Positions 1-12,911 are shown, counted from the first letter of the stretch. The stretch is DNA of 64,000 nt from Mya arenaria (GCF_026914265.1 NC_069132.1:28576932-28640931); one strand, 5' to 3'. The notes: generated by a model from the sequence alone, not told the origin. Numbers and translations: made by a program.

Positions 1-90
1 TTGTTGGGAAATGTTGGGTTCAACCTACTCTGTGTACAAAAGGCTAAGAACTTTTTGGCCATAAGTCCAGTGAGGTTACATATTAAGTAC

Positions 91-115
91 ACGCCTTGGT
101 CACGATATAATGACA
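91..115 (+). repeat. Left terminal inverted repeat of the 4-kb transposon
   Basis: It begins A(C/T)GCCTTGGTCACG and is the reverse complement of 4040-4064 with one mismatch near the outer end. Confidence 0.85.
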
Positions 116-618
116 AAAATTGTTTCACAAAGGGTAAAAAATAAAAGTATTCAAATAGCCAAATTACATACATTCCATAACAGTAGGGTCATGGTGTTAT
201 AATAATTCAAATAAAATCATTAGGTTAGAGCTCCAGTTTTTTTCAGGGAGGTTAATGTATCAAGGAATACTAAAAAAATAATTTTGTGATGTACATGTAT
301 ATTAAAATGCTTTTGATAATGTGACAGAACTCTTTTATAATGCCAGGCTTGTTGCATAGGTGCCAAATTAACAGTTATGGGCAAAAGAATTGACTTTATT
401 CCTTCTTAGTAGAAATAAATGAGATTTAACCATAAATGTCATGATATTATTTTGAATTTGACTGCTTGTAAATGATCTACCATTTTTAGAAGCCCAAGGA
501 AGCAAATAAAACTGATTTTTTCTAACACCAGAATCAAAAACAAACAAGGCCATACCAATTTTTCAGCATTATCTTGATGCATAAATTTTTTAGATCACTT
601 TCTGTATCCGGTCCGAAG

Positions 619-3472
619 TGTCTACGGATGGGACAAAAGGCACACTATATATTTACATATGAACTTTAAGTTCAGTTACAAACCTAGTATCAACATCTCT
701 TGTTGCAAAAATGCTAACAGAACACAAAATGAAGTACAAGATATTTAATATTTCTAAATTTCAGTAAGACAACCTTATACAATGTAATTGTAATTTGATA
801 ATCGGACCTTTTAAGTTCAGTTTTTAGTTGCAACTTTCAAAGGTGAAAATTCATTGAAATATAATGGTGTCAATCAGTATATGTTTTAAATTCCTCATTG
901 AACATCAAATGTAAGATTTTCACTAGTTCAGTTGTTAGAAATAGACACAATGTAAATGTACCATGTGTTGTAAGTGTCTACGGATGGGACATAAAACTAT
1001 TTAATGTAATACCAAGCTGCAGGCATAAGATATTCCCTGATGGTATCCACAATACTTATACTGTATCCAGTGACTAACTACTTCAATGTTTCAAGGAAAA
1101 TTCAACTTAGAAACATGTTTAATTAACAATAACCAGAGCATTTTCTATAGTACCCACGGGTCCGGCTATCAGACCCATTCCTACAGCAAAATATATGATT
1201 TTTTTTTTCCAATCTTCAGAAAAAAATCCAAATCAAAAGTAAAACAGTGTTTTTAGCTGTACTGGTTCATTCAGCATCCTAAAATTATGTGATGTAAAGT
1301 TTTGGGGATAACTGTATTCAGAAATCATTGATTTGCATCACATTCAGAGATCATTTGAAATGAAAAATTAGTATCTGTCATGATTCATTGCAATAGATAT
1401 TTACACCCGAGAATTAAGATTTCAGCTGTTTTAGGGCTTTTGAAAGGGAAAATAAACTTGCCGTATATTTAATAATTTCCTCATTTGCAGTAGACTGAAT
1501 AGCTTGTAATTTTAACTGTAAATTTTCCCAATTTAGGCATAATTGTGACGCAAATTTTCCCAAAATGTCTAGGATCCTTTTTCCAAAAATGGGCAGAAAA
1601 AGCCCTGATAACTGATATATATACTCCAAAACTGAGAAACTGTTCTGAATTATATGAAAAAAATGACATTTTGTCAATGAACTTTTCTTAACTACTTAAG
1701 AACTCCAGAAAATATATAATTCATATGCCTCGGCCAAGGTCATTGTCATTACTTGAGATTGGATGTTCTCTCCATCGAGAAACTTTACATCTTTTTTATT
1801 CGGTACTTTTCCGGACACATCTACTGACAAATAACAGTTCCTGCAGGCAGCCTATCTTTCCTTGTCTTTCTTGGTGTTAGTTTCTACTTCTTTTCATTGG
1901 TGTTGACTTAATTTTCCCTGTTGATCGCCTAACTTGTAGGAAGGAAGCAATCCCACTACCAAAGTTAGTATGGTATTTGTTTATATTCCTATCAAGCTCA
2001 CATTCTGTCTTCTTTTCTTGTGAAGTCCCCCCATGACTCAATTTCACATCCTGTATTCTTCTTTTAATGTTATTCATATTGACTGTTTCGCTCAGCTTTA
2101 AATTTCTTCTAGCACTCTTTGGTAAAATAACACCCTTTTCTTCCAAATTTTTTCTCATTGTTGGTGACATACACTATTAGTTTTTCTTACACTCTTGTTT
2201 TACGCTTTGGTGTTGTAGGCATACTATCTTTTACTTTTGATATTGCTCTATATTCTGTACTTCTTGCTTCTTGAATTAAATGGAGGCTCACACATCTCAT
2301 TACTTATATTTCAGCTGAATTTGTAGCTGTTCTGGATCTGTTAATATCATCGTTGTCTATTGTACCATCTGTTTTTGTTTGATCAATGTTTGTAGTATCT
2401 TGGTCTGTTGAAAGACTAATTTGCCCACTGTATTTTTTTCCCCATCGTCCAATTCTGTACTTTAAGCATCTCTAAGCACATTCTTTTTCAGGCTTTCATT
2501 TTCTTTCATTTCCCTATTCTTATTGTTACACGGTGTCTGTCTAAGAGTCTGGTTTTCTCTATTAGTTTTGTTTGTGATATTGTCTGCACCTTCTTTCTTT
2601 TTGGCAAGCTGTTTCATTTTCATTTCTCTACATATTTATTATTGTTTTTTGGTTTCTTTTGGATCACTTTCTCTTCCCCTTTGTCAATTTGCCTATCATG
2701 TGTTTTTCCTTTCAGCATCTTTCCTCTTCATTTCATCATATTTTTCATTTCTTTCATTTTTCAGTTTTCCCCTGTATCTTCTCATTCTAAGGGCTTTTGC
2801 ACTCACATTATTGTCAATTTCAGGTATATTTGAATGGTTTTTATTTCTCTGCTTGTCCATTTTTGTATTAATGTTAATTCTAGTCACACCTGAATTTATA
2901 AATGGACATTTCGTACATAGCGTGATAAACTGATTTAAATGTCCCATCCGTAGACATTTACCAGCGTTACTGTACTTCATTTTCTTAACCATAAACAAAT
3001 TTCTAATAGGCCTCTTTATTTCTGGCTAAAACAGCATAATCCATCCTGTATTTTGGCTACTTATTTTAATTCCCAAACATACACACTATAGAAAAAAAAT
3101 AAGTTAAGGCATGAATTACAATGTTTTTAGCAACATATAGAAGTGGAAAAATGAAAATACAAAGGTAATGAGTTGTTTTTGATCATCCATTGCCTAGTTT
3201 TGAATATGTGCTACATTTCTGTCAAAGGAAAGTGGTTCTTTAATTTCGCTTAATATATGCAAATTCTGAGCATTTTATGTGTGTCTACGGATGGGACATG
3301 GTGTCTACGGATGGGGCATTGACATGTTGAGCTTCATATTTACGAATTACAATCAGATATTGATGCAACAAATAACATATTTGGTCACTGAATGTAAATG
3401 CAAAATCTGCCTGGTTGGTTATATGCTAAGCATATTCCTTGCTGGGAAAAACATGCGTCTACGGATGGGACA
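619..3472. repeat. Six dispersed copies of the 17-bp motif TGTCTACGGATGGGACA
   Basis: Copies lie at 619-635 (+), 975-991 (+), 2940-2956 (-), 3282-3298 (+), 3302-3318 (+, one mismatch) and 3456-3472 (+, one mismatch at the first base). Four are exact. The motif is an imperfect dyad, TGTC-N9-GACA. All copies lie inside the TIR-bounded transposon, and the surrounding sequence is not repeated with them. The pair at 3282 and 3302 is spaced 20 bp start to start. A protein-binding site used by the element is a guess; nothing in the sequence proves it. Confidence 0.8.
1414..2998 (-). pseudogene. Decayed transposon-encoded gene, RMRRYR-type
   Basis: Reading leftwards on the minus strand, separate open stretches carry recognisable pieces. 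At about 2785-2700 is an Arg/Lys-rich segment with RMRRYRGKLK and KYDEMKRKDAERK. At about 2635-2465 is a Lys-rich coil. At 1877-2170 is SPTMRKNLEEKGVILPKSAR. Near 1700-1830 are DVSGKVPNKKDVKF and VMTMTLAEAYELY. At 1414-1677 is CLNWENLQLKLQAIQS. I recall the same order (basic RMRxYR start, an SP-T-R-K-L motif, a DVSxxxPGKKD-like motif, a C-x-C-x-HEN-like motif) from uncharacterised repetitive proteins of molluscs and cnidarians. Frames change and stops interrupt between pieces, so it is a pseudogene. Enzymatic role unknown; transposase is inferred from its place between the TIRs. Confidence 0.55.
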
Positions 3473-4039
3473 AAATTTTCTGTATTTTTGGGTGCATACT
3501 TAGGCGTATAATAAATTTGGTAATGTAGGTATTATGTATAAATTTCTTATTGCTATTGATAAATGAGTTGTAGTTCTTCCAATTGAGGGTCATATTTTCA
3601 CAAAATACCATATTGCTAAGAAATTTTGGCCATTTTGTATCCCTGAATTGAAAAAGCCAGATTTTGGTTATGAAATGGTGGGTTCAGTTATTTTAGTAGT
3701 ACTCCGTCAGTTTTTATGCAATTTAAATGAAATAACCAGCTACAGAAAGAAGACTAAATTGCTTACTCAATGCTCAAGATATCTGATACAATTATTTTCG
3801 AGTATTTTTTATTTTTTATGTTAAAAAAGGGGTAATTTTGAAATGAAACATTGTAACGACAGTTTTTAGCCACATTTTGGCTATTTGGAGTCTGAAATTA
3901 GAAAACATGTCAAATCAAGCGATTGAAGTCTGTATAAGTTGAGTCGACAGATATATTCTACATATCATGAGACATAAAAAAGACAATTTTAACATAACAT
4001 GTTAAGAAAATTACAACGTAACAACAGCAAAAAGGAAAT

Positions 4040-4064
4040 TGTCATTATATCGTGACCAAGGCAT
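4040..4064 (-). repeat. Right terminal inverted repeat of the 4-kb transposon
   Basis: This is the reverse complement of 91-115; the inner 23 nt are identical. Confidence 0.85.
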
Positions 4065-4940
4065 AAGGGTTACAACATTATGTTTGTCATATTTCCCATC
4101 AATCCATCAAAATTATCAAGTACTCGAGAGACTGTATTTTCATTGTAAGGCCTGGGAGAACAAAAGTGTTAAACATTCATCCACATTGTTTGGGGAGGGG
4201 TGTGGAAATGTATTATTGAGTTGCATGATCAAATTTTGGCACTGTTTCCTATATATTGTATCACTTTTTTAAGCTGAATAATTGCAAAATAAAAAAAAGT
4301 AGAGCAGGAGGTTTTGAACAGGGGCAGCAGGTGACGAGAATCTAAAACTAAGTTTTCTATGGCCTTGGAAGAGAATGTACAAACTTAAGTTAATCAATCA
4401 CTTATTAGTATAAATACATATCATAAACTACTGACCAGTCAAAACAAATTGATATTTAATTAGAACTAATTACACATCAGGCAACAGTAATATATCATTA
4501 CAGCGAATTTCTCCTGGGTTCCTTTTCAGTAGTTCAATTTAATGGACAGTCTGCCAAGCTTCTATCATTAAACCAACACAAAATTGACCACAAAGGTCAC
4601 CATCCAATTTATTAGACAGAAATGAAAACATCAAACTAGATATTAAGGGAGTTTCATTTATAGAACGGCAAACATGAAATGTCATGAAGATTCAAAGTTT
4701 ATGCATTGGATTTGAATTAAAATATAAACATTGCAATAGTTAAAAAAAATGAAAAGAAATCAAAAGTTGGTGGTGGCTGCTGAGCTGAAAAGGCAGAACA
4801 CAAGGAGGACTGGTCTATATAAATTAGCCTTTAAAGTGGTTAAATTAACTAGATCCCTCAGTTCTTTAACATGCCCAGTGTAAAGCAGTGATACACATAA
4901 GAAAAGTTACTTGGTATAAACTGAACTGAGGTGCAACCCT
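4065..4940. other. Gene-free AT-rich stretch
   Basis: This runs between the transposon and the SINE-like unit. It has homopolymer runs and no ORF with protein character. I see no splice-bounded exon on either strand. Confidence 0.6.
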
Positions 4941-4944
4941 TAAA

Positions 4945-5090
4945 AATTGATGCCAGGCTAGGGAGCTACGGGAACCATTTTAAGCAACTTTGGATAGACT
5001 ATGGCATGACTGGGGTTTAGACCCTGATCCCCGGCACAAGTAGGAGACACTCTACCATTGACCATGACATTGACCATATCGGGGAATACT
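4945..5090 (-). mobile_element. tRNA-derived SINE-like unit
   Basis: On the minus strand a polymerase III box A-like TCAATGGTAGA (5051-5061) is followed about 30 nt later by a box B-like GGTCTAAACCC (5013-5023), the spacing of a tRNA-derived promoter. The bases between do not form a good anticodon arm, so it is not a tRNA gene. The 3' side runs on to about 4945 as ordinary sequence. Family unknown. Confidence 0.5.
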
Positions 5091-5445
5091 GTTAATGATA
5101 TAATTTCCATATATGCTGCAACCATTCCTTACTGTCCTCTTGTAATCTAAAAAGTGCATATTAAATAAATGCTTACAATACATTACAAACTATGTAATAG
5201 TTAAGGTTTATATTTGGTTTTCTAAAAAATTTAGTTGGCAGGCAGGTTGCAGCCTTGCGCTGACTTATAGTTAAAACGATTAACAATAAATGCTAACTTT
5301 CTTAGCAACTTTCATGCAAGGCAAACCACAAGCTTCCAAATAACTCAGTTAGTAAAAGTTATAAAACCAATAAATGACTAAATGGAAATTAGGTGGTTGT
5401 AATCAGCTAATGGAGTTATAGTTGTCAAAGCTCTTCTAAATGATA

Positions 5446-6768
5446 ACAAGAGCTGTCACAGAGACAGCGCGCTCGACTAATCCGCCGCATTTTAGTGTAA
5501 GGATTGAAAAGTTTTGGCGAAACATGCATGGATCACTGTTAGATTAGATTTCAATGCAATACATGATGTGCGGAGATATTAGCATTTATGTGGTTACATG
5601 CAAAATTTAAACCAGAATTTTAAGGGTAATAATAAAGGGCCATTATTTTAAAAACACAGTTATCTTACTTGATTATTCAATTAGGTTGGGTGGTTGAATA
5701 CCATTGTATAAAGTATCAATGCAATACATCAAGTAGTTGCTGAGATATTATCCTATGTGTGCTAACATGCAAGACCTTAACCAGAATTTCTAAGTAGCTT
5801 AATAAAGGGGCAAAAATTATATAACATGAAAGATAGAGTTATCTTACTTGATCAAATAAGAAGGTAAAATGGTTGGGAGCCTGTGTGTAAAGTTTCAATG
5901 CAATACATGATGTATTTGATGAAGCATTGACTTAAAAGTGTTTACATGCAAAACCTTATCCAGAATTTCTTTGTTGAATAAAAAAGGGGCCATTATTTGC
6001 ATTAAATGCAAACTAGAGTTATCTTACTTGGTTATTTAAGTAGATTGGATGGTTGAGTACCATTGTATCAAGTCTCAATGCAATTCATCCAGTAGTTGCT
6101 GAGATATTAACCTATGTGTGCTCTCATGCAAAACCTTATCCAGAATTTCTGAGTCGAATAATAAAGGGCCATTATTTGCATTAAATGCAAACTAGAGTTA
6201 TCTAACTTGGTTAATTAAGTAGGTTGGATGGTTGAGTACCATTGTATCAAATCTCAATGCAATACCTCAAGCAGTTGCTGAGATATTAACCTATGTGTGC
6301 TTGCACGCAAAACCTTAACCAGAATTTCTAAGTCAAATTATAAAGGCCTATTTTTTGCATTAAATGCATACTAGAGTTATCTAACTTGGTTAATTAAGTA
6401 GTATGGATGGTTGAGTACCATTGTATCAAGTCTCAATGCAATACCTCAAGTAGTTGCTGAGATATTAACCTACCGTATGTGTGCTTGCACGCAAAACCTT
6501 AACCAAAATTTCTAAGTCAAATAATAAAGGCCTATTATTGGCATTAAATGCAAAGTAGAGTTATCAAACTTGGTTAATTAAGTAAGTTGGATGGTTGAGT
6601 ACCATTGTATAAAGTCTCAATGCAATACCTCAAGTAGTTGTTCAGATATTAACCTATGTGTGCTTGCACGCAAAACCTTAACCAAGGGGCAACACCAATG
6701 CAGACGCCGACGCAGATGCCGACGCTTTGGTGAGTAGTATAGCTCTCCTTATTCTTTGAAAAGTCGAG
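5446..6768 (+). mobile_element. Pearl-like (Helitron-related) element with tandem core repeats
   Basis: The element opens with AGCTGTCACAGAGACAGCGC at 5451 and closes with a segment containing AGCTCTCCTTATTCTTTGA followed by AAGTCGAG near 6768. Between about 5640 and 6690 the core is a tandem array of about 175-bp units, roughly six copies, each with GAGTTATCTTACTTGGTT-like, AAGTCTCAATGCAATAC and AACCTTAACCAGAATTTC segments. Just before the end is a short GACGCCGACG stretch. Tandem cores between unique ends are the known plan of bivalve pearl elements, now grouped with non-autonomous Helitrons. There is no coding capacity. Confidence 0.7.
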
Positions 6769-9390
6769 ATAAAATGTAAATCTGATAATTGATCCCATCG
6801 GTGGAGTCTCAATTGAGTCTGAACACAAATTTACTTTGGAAGTATTTCAGTGTCTTTAAGCCATTAAATCAGAAAAATAGAAATGCAGTGGTATTTTTCA
6901 GCACCATTGCCTTGTGAAAAAGTATAAATTTTCCCCTGACCAGGTAAAATAATCCCTTTATTTTTTTTAGGAGCATTGACTTCTGAATATTCAGCAATTG
7001 CAGCAATATAATGTCAATCATGAATATGGCCTTATGTATGTTGAATAGAAGGTTTGAAGATGAACATTATATGACTTGTGTTAGTTTTATTCCCGTTTTT
7101 TGCCAAAATAAGCTCTTTTCCTTTTATCAAAGGGCCCCACCTACATTTCCTTAAAAGTGGAAAAGGCACTGAAATGTTTAACCCCCTTAATTTTATCTGA
7201 TAATCAACTGTTTCATTCCAACACAGAAGTTTTCTATAACCCTATACTCCTAGGTAACTGTAATTGTAAACATATAACCAAGCAATATACTACAGAATTA
7301 TTACAAGACTATAAACCATCATAGGGGAAAACTGCAACAATTTGCCAAAACAATTAGGTAGCTTTTTCAGCCAATAAATACATTTATATAGGCTAGTAAT
7401 GAATGAACTATAGCTTCTTCAGATAGTGTGGCAAGCATCATAAGCAACTTTAAAGGTACTTTCTCATGTTTTTGGATCAAAACTTAGTCTTCCAATAAAT
7501 CATCTGAAAACACTTTTTCTATCATTATTTCACTCTATGATATTGAAGTTGCAGAATTATTTTTTTTTAGTACAGAAAGTGTTTTGGTTTAAGTGGGCTG
7601 CAAACCAACATGTGTTAAGTCAAGAAAAAATAGAAAACCAACGCCCAGACAACAACTGGCCACCAGGACTTTTACAAAAGATGTAGATATCTTGACCTCT
7701 TAAAAAAAATTGATAACATCACTGGATAATGTCAATCAACCAATAATGCAACAACAAAACAGTAATTGTGATTATAAGCTTTGTTAACTCTTATAAAAAT
7801 TGTGGTCCTCAAAGACAATATTTGAGCAAACATCAACATTTGCTGAAATGTTCCAGCTTTTGGCATCTTAGTTTTAATTTAACACTCCTAATGATTTGAC
7901 ACACAAAACAGTGCATTTCACAAAAACATGAACCAGTACCAAGGACTACACACCAGATGATGTAACAATTGCAAGTAAAAAAGAAATTGATATTGTTGTG
8001 AACACTGCATTGAAGCTCACTTACTGATATAAAACATCGCTTAAGACACACTAATCTTTCATGTAGTTTTTACAATTTTTTCAATTACAAATTTTCTTGG
8101 ATTGTCTTACACATAAATCCCATTAATTTTAAAAATAGTGATGGTATATCTATTCTCGTCACTATCAAATGCCAATTATTCACACTTCATGGCTTCCCAG
8201 AAGAAAGGACATTGAAAGAAAGAGGAATTAAAACTGCTGCAAAACAACATATACACAGAGCCTGACAAATCAACATCAGTGATGAAATTGATCGTTGGAA
8301 ACTTTTTGTTCAAAAAAACATTCCGCGCTTTTTTAAAATGGGATACCTGAATATGTGCTGTTTCTAAACAGGAAAAACTCAGCTGAGATAGCAACATAAT
8401 TGTTGCCTTTACCATATTCGTTTTATCAAGTAAAATGATGTATTATCTGCCTCATATTACCTCGCATTGACTAATATAGTGTTGTTTGAAGAAATACTGT
8501 ATTTGACGATTTTTTGGACAATCTGGTGTCTAGACCCTTTAAGAAAATATATAAACATAAATGAATCAATTGCATGGAATGCCACAACTGCCATTTGTTG
8601 TGACATCTTATTCTACACTGCATTATGTCTTACATTCATGTTACATTTTAACATGGCATTAAGAAATAATCGCATGTTAGTTAGAAATAACAGCATAAGT
8701 TGTCATAACATAAAACAGTTGTACCATTCCATAAAATCAAAGAGAGTCTCATGAAACTAGCTGATTTATAAGAAACGTTCAGTCTTTTTTAAGCAGCAGA
8801 CATTTTCTAATGTTAAAACCTGTTCCATACACTGAGCTAAGAAAAAAACCTTCACAAAAACAATGTCATCACTTATACTCCAGATATTACTTGGAAGGAA
8901 AGAAACATTAATATTATGGAGAAAACAAGAACCCCAACCATGTGATTTTGTGACTTTTGTCCGATGTGTTATTCATTTTTCAGAGACAAGAATACTTAAA
9001 ATGCACATAACATGCCAACAAACAATTTTTTATGTTCCGCTTACACATGTTGCAAATATTACAGTTTAGTTTCATAAGCATTTCAAAGACCCATTGAGAT
9101 GAAAACAACATTCTATAAGTGTTTTCCTTGACAGCATGACTGTGTACATTACATGCGCATCCTATTAGATGAACTACATGTAGTATACTGGGTCAATTCA
9201 GTTATTTATGACAAGGTTGTCGAGGAAGACTTTTAAAAGAAATAAGAACAAATCTAGGTGGCAAGAGAGTTTTGCTTTTGTCAAACCCATATGGTGCACA
9301 TACAAACATATTTTCAAAACATATAATTATACTAACTTATATGTTGCATATCAGATAAATTATGTATTTTATATCCAGATTCATATTTTC
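6769..9390. other. Gene-free AT-rich stretch
   Basis: ORFs here (for example 8467-8754 plus and 8176-8415 minus) are short, low-complexity and unlike any protein I know. The stretch may be intron or downstream sequence of the minus-strand SMP gene, but I found no exon. Confidence 0.5.
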
Positions 9391-9572
9391 AAAGACAAAC
9401 TCATATATTGCAGATTTATACACTTATTTTCAATAGACAAACTCATATATTGCAGATTTATACACATTCTTTCAAAGACAAACTCATATATTGCAGATTT
9501 ATACACATGTTTTCAATAGACAAACTCATATATTGCAGATTTATACACATATTTTCAGAGATAAACTCATAT
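9391..9572 (+). repeat. 42-bp tandem repeat, just over four copies
   Basis: The unit AGACAAACTCATATATTGCA plus about 22 further bases recurs with starts near 9393, 9435, 9476 and 9518; a degenerate last unit has GATAAACTCATATGG. Any ORF across it simply repeats. Confidence 0.85.
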
Positions 9573-9730
9573 GGTAAAGGTTCAAACACATATTTTAAAT
9601 CATTATTAAACACATTTTAAAATGTGTTGTTTCATTATTTCACTCTACACTGGTAGTGACAATGCATTCAATATCAGAAAAATCCAGAAATAAGAATTGA
9701 AAAAAGTTTGAAAATCAAAAATATCACATA

Positions 9731-10092
9731 CTTACAGCTGCACTCTCACAGATTTACCATTTTTACAACTTTTTTATTTTTTGTCTTGGAAAGAGCAAAT
9801 TTTTGCCTTAATATGTGCAAACCAATTTAAGAATTCTGACAAAAGATCAGATCGCAGATTAACATATTTCTGTTCAAAAATTAATGTTTCATGGCTTAAA
9901 CCGTTACTAACAGTTTAAGAAAAATGCCTAAAACATCAATTTTTGAACTTGAAAATAAAAATCTGCGATCTGATTTTTTGTCAGCAGTCTTTTATTACTG
10001 GTTTCCATGGATTTTCGCAAAAATTGGCCAGTTCCAAGACAAAAAATGAAAAAGTTGTCAAAACGTTCAATCTGTGAGAGTGCAGCTTTAAG
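9731..10092. mobile_element. Palindromic MITE (AGCTGCACTCTCACAG family), intact copy
   Basis: The left end CTTACAGCTGCACTCTCACA (9731) is inverted at the right end, where the last bases read TGTGAGAGTGCAGCTTTAAG. Inside, AAGTTGTCAAAA near the right mirrors TTTTTACAACTTTTTT near the left, and AATCTGCGATCTGAT mirrors AGATCAGATCGCAGATT. The unit is about 360 bp and non-coding. A second, interrupted copy lies at 28364-29389. Confidence 0.8.
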
Positions 10093-12617
10093 AATGCTAT
10101 TTTTAAATCTACCGGTATCAATATGATATGAAATATCTGCATGGTTAATGATTGTCTCTCTCATGATACACAATTATACTTTCCAGGATGTAATTCTTAA
10201 AGCAACCATGATATTTAATTTGAGGGCAATAAAACTACCAGTACATCTTTATAGATAAGAATGATTATACTGTAACTCCAAGTGTGTGTAGGAAGCAGAT
10301 TGATTAAGATGGCTGTAAACAGGGTTGGTTTCATGACATTTTGCATATAAAGTGGGATTATTAGAGTATAAACATTCCTCCATACATCTTCATATGGTTG
10401 AGTTACCTGAAGTATGCAACATTCTTGTTTGTTAGTTTGTTGGTGAGGGAAAAGAAGTGAATTTATGAAACATTTCACCTATATTAACAAACAGATCAAC
10501 TATTTGACAATACCAGAATTCAAATAAATAAACATTAAAATAAATGTTGATATTAGATTTTTATACTCATTCAATCAATCAGTAGTTGTGTTAGAAAGAT
10601 ACACACTTCTTCGAAAATGCTTTTAAATTTAAAAAAATAAATACTTTCACTAAGTTTTGTAAGAATTTGTCAGAATATAACAGGGAATTCTATAGCTCAG
10701 CTGTTTCTAAATGCCACATTGATACTACTAATAAATAAATAAATAATTCAGTTACAAGAATCATTAAAATGTTCTATGTAATAGAATGGTATTTCAATAT
10801 AAGCAAAATTGAAACCTTAGTATTAAATGAAGCGTTTTATAAAAGCCCTAACATAAAAATTTAGGAGACCCAAATCAGGGGGTTATTTCAATAAGAATGC
10901 TAGGCGAAATCTACATGTAGGTATAAGATCACTACTACAAAGGGTCCATGATAAAACAGTTCCTGGACTTTGTCTCTGGAAAACAATTGCATTGTCCAAT
11001 CTAACCAATGCAATGATTCAGCCTCATAAGTGTGTTAATTATGTACATTAACACAAACATGTATTCAAAATATAAGTCTTTACATTAACTTCCATCTCAA
11101 GTGCTGATAATTTTGTTTATAATTACCATACAATGTTGTAGTTAAAAATGCATATGATAATGAGAAAATGAATATACTATTTAATAACAATCTGGTTTAA
11201 AATGTCTAAACTGAATAAAGGCTACAATGACTGGCCATTTCATAATTATGTCTATCTGCATTACGTTCAGAAATATTGCTAAAATAACACTGGAAATATT
11301 TATTAAGCATGCCAATCAATATTAACTATAAAACTGAATGACAATTCATCAAATGTATTGGAAATTTGTATTTCATTCTGCATATTGTGTGTACATGTAT
11401 TCTGCTTGGTGTATTGTATTTATTTTAATCAATAAAATATATTTTTGATACATTACATGTGTAATAACTTTTGATGTTAGCAGTGATTTCAAAAATGAAT
11501 CGCACTGAAAATGTACATGCTGTGTAGCGACATTTCATGCATTTAATTAATTGTCTAAATTAGTTTTTATGATATAAATTAATAGAATATCACATTAATT
11601 TTTTTTGTGGTCATTCAATACCAAATATTTCATTGAAATCAGTTGAAATTGCTGCTGCAAATCCTTTGGGGAATGCATGAGCAGATGGGTTATGGAAGGG
11701 TACTGCAACCTGTTCTTTTTAGTAGCACACTTCTAGACTGTCAAATATTACTTTTGTATTGTTTAAAACTCATAACAACAATTACACACTTAACATATCT
11801 TGCAGTTGAAATATATTATGTATTGAATTCAACTCAATTTCTAACATTTTCTGCCAAATTCATAATGTTCAAGTTCTTCGTAACCTGATTCAATGTGCCC
11901 TCTTTACCCTAACACCCTGTCCCTTTTCTCCAAGGCTCATTTTTTCTTAACTTCAGAAAATTAATGTATAATAAAATCAATATTCAATTATTAATAAAAA
12001 AATCATGTAAAATTCTCATTATGTATGATTTGATTAGCACAGCAAGCATATCAAATCAAAACATTTATGACCCACTTTATAAAAAATGACCTTCTTTTCA
12101 TGTAGAACACAGATTTAACCTAAATTTACAAATATACAATACTGATATTAATTTAACCAGCTATTGTCAAAACATCATGTATAAACCTTTCCACTGAAAA
12201 TGAGGCCAAAAAAATTATAACCCCATTCACAATTCAATAAAAGATATATTTTTCACAAATTATTGCAGCCATAATTCACATTATCCTAAATAAAAAAAAT
12301 CAAATCTGGTTAATACAGATAGACAACTAGAAATGAAAAGTTTAAATTGGGTTTTTTATCTTAAAAAATCTTTAAATCCAGAATTTTCAAGGCATATTTT
12401 GGTAATTTTCAATTTAAGGTAATTTGTTGCTTTTTTCAAAATGTTCAGGGTCCAGCCTCCCTCACCTCATTCACAAAAAGGTGTGTATAAATTGGTAAAA
12501 TTAAAAATGGCAAAATGCAAAAATAAATATTAAAGAGGTTAGCATTTATTTAATTATTTTTTTAACAATTATTTGTCAAGAAATATTTTCCAGGAGCTCA
12601 TAACCATGCATTTATAC
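10093..12617. other. Gene-free AT-rich stretch downstream of the SMP-gene exon
   Basis: This is probably intron of the minus-strand gene whose first coding exon ends at 12618. No second exon with SMP-domain character could be recognised. Base composition is strongly AT with long A and T runs. Confidence 0.45.
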
Positions 12618-12911
12618 CCACCATCTATTTACAATGAAGTTGAGCCATTCTGCTGTCTCTTCCTGACGTAAAGCTCGTTTTCTGTGGAACTGCTCCTTGT
12701 GCCAGGCCAGATTTCTTTCCACGGTGTTTCGTAAACGGGATTTCCAAACAATAAATAAGGCAAATATTAATCCAAATACCCATAAGAATGAAAAATTAAA
12801 TGCTCCCAATAACCAAGATGAGGCTATTGTAAATGCAACTATTATGTAAAGTCCCATAACTTGGTTGACAGCTGATCTTGGATTAACAGTTTCATTTTTA
12901 TTTGGGTCCAT
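12618..12911 (-). CDS. First coding exon of a probable SMP-domain (extended-synaptotagmin-like) tether
   Basis: The exon encodes 98 residues starting MDPNKNETVNPRSA and ending EETAEWLNFIVNRWW, then a splice donor GTATAA in phase 0. Residues about 18-55 are strongly hydrophobic and split by a short turn, as in the ER hairpin of extended synaptotagmins. A basic segment (WHKEQFHRKRALRQ) follows, and the closing xETAEWLN motif resembles the opening of SMP lipid-transfer domains. The ATG at 12911 has a purine at -3 and G at +4; the frame continues upstream only without another ATG. The gene runs leftwards and the rest was not found, so the product name is inferred from this exon alone. It is divergent from NUSAP1 across about 530 bp. 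Confidence 0.6.

Larger units (their letters stand above)
91..4064 (-). mobile_element. DNA transposon, about 4 kb, with perfect TIRs and a decayed gene
   Basis: The ends are inverted copies of one sequence, GCCTTGGTCACGATATAATG plus three more bases, identical over 23 nt at 93-115 and 4040-4062; one flanking position on each side extends the match to 25 nt with one mismatch. Inside are a decayed minus-strand gene (about 1414-2998) and six copies of a 17-bp motif found nowhere else in the window. I see no clean target-site duplication directly at the ends. A shared GGTTACA lies nearby at 74-80 and 4068-4074 but is not flush with the TIRs. The superfamily cannot be assigned because no catalytic triad is readable. 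The copy is inactive by appearance. Confidence 0.75.

Noticed and set aside
74-80. GGTTACA at 74-80 and 4068-4074 as the target duplication of the 4-kb transposon.
   Set aside because: The copies lie at different distances from the two TIRs (about 10 and 3 bp), so they are not a true flush duplication.
2523-2933. A 136-aa hydrophobic plus-strand ORF that could be read as a multi-pass membrane protein.
   Set aside because: It is the complement of the Lys/Arg-rich transposon gene on the minus strand; AAA/AAG codons read backwards give Phe and Leu.
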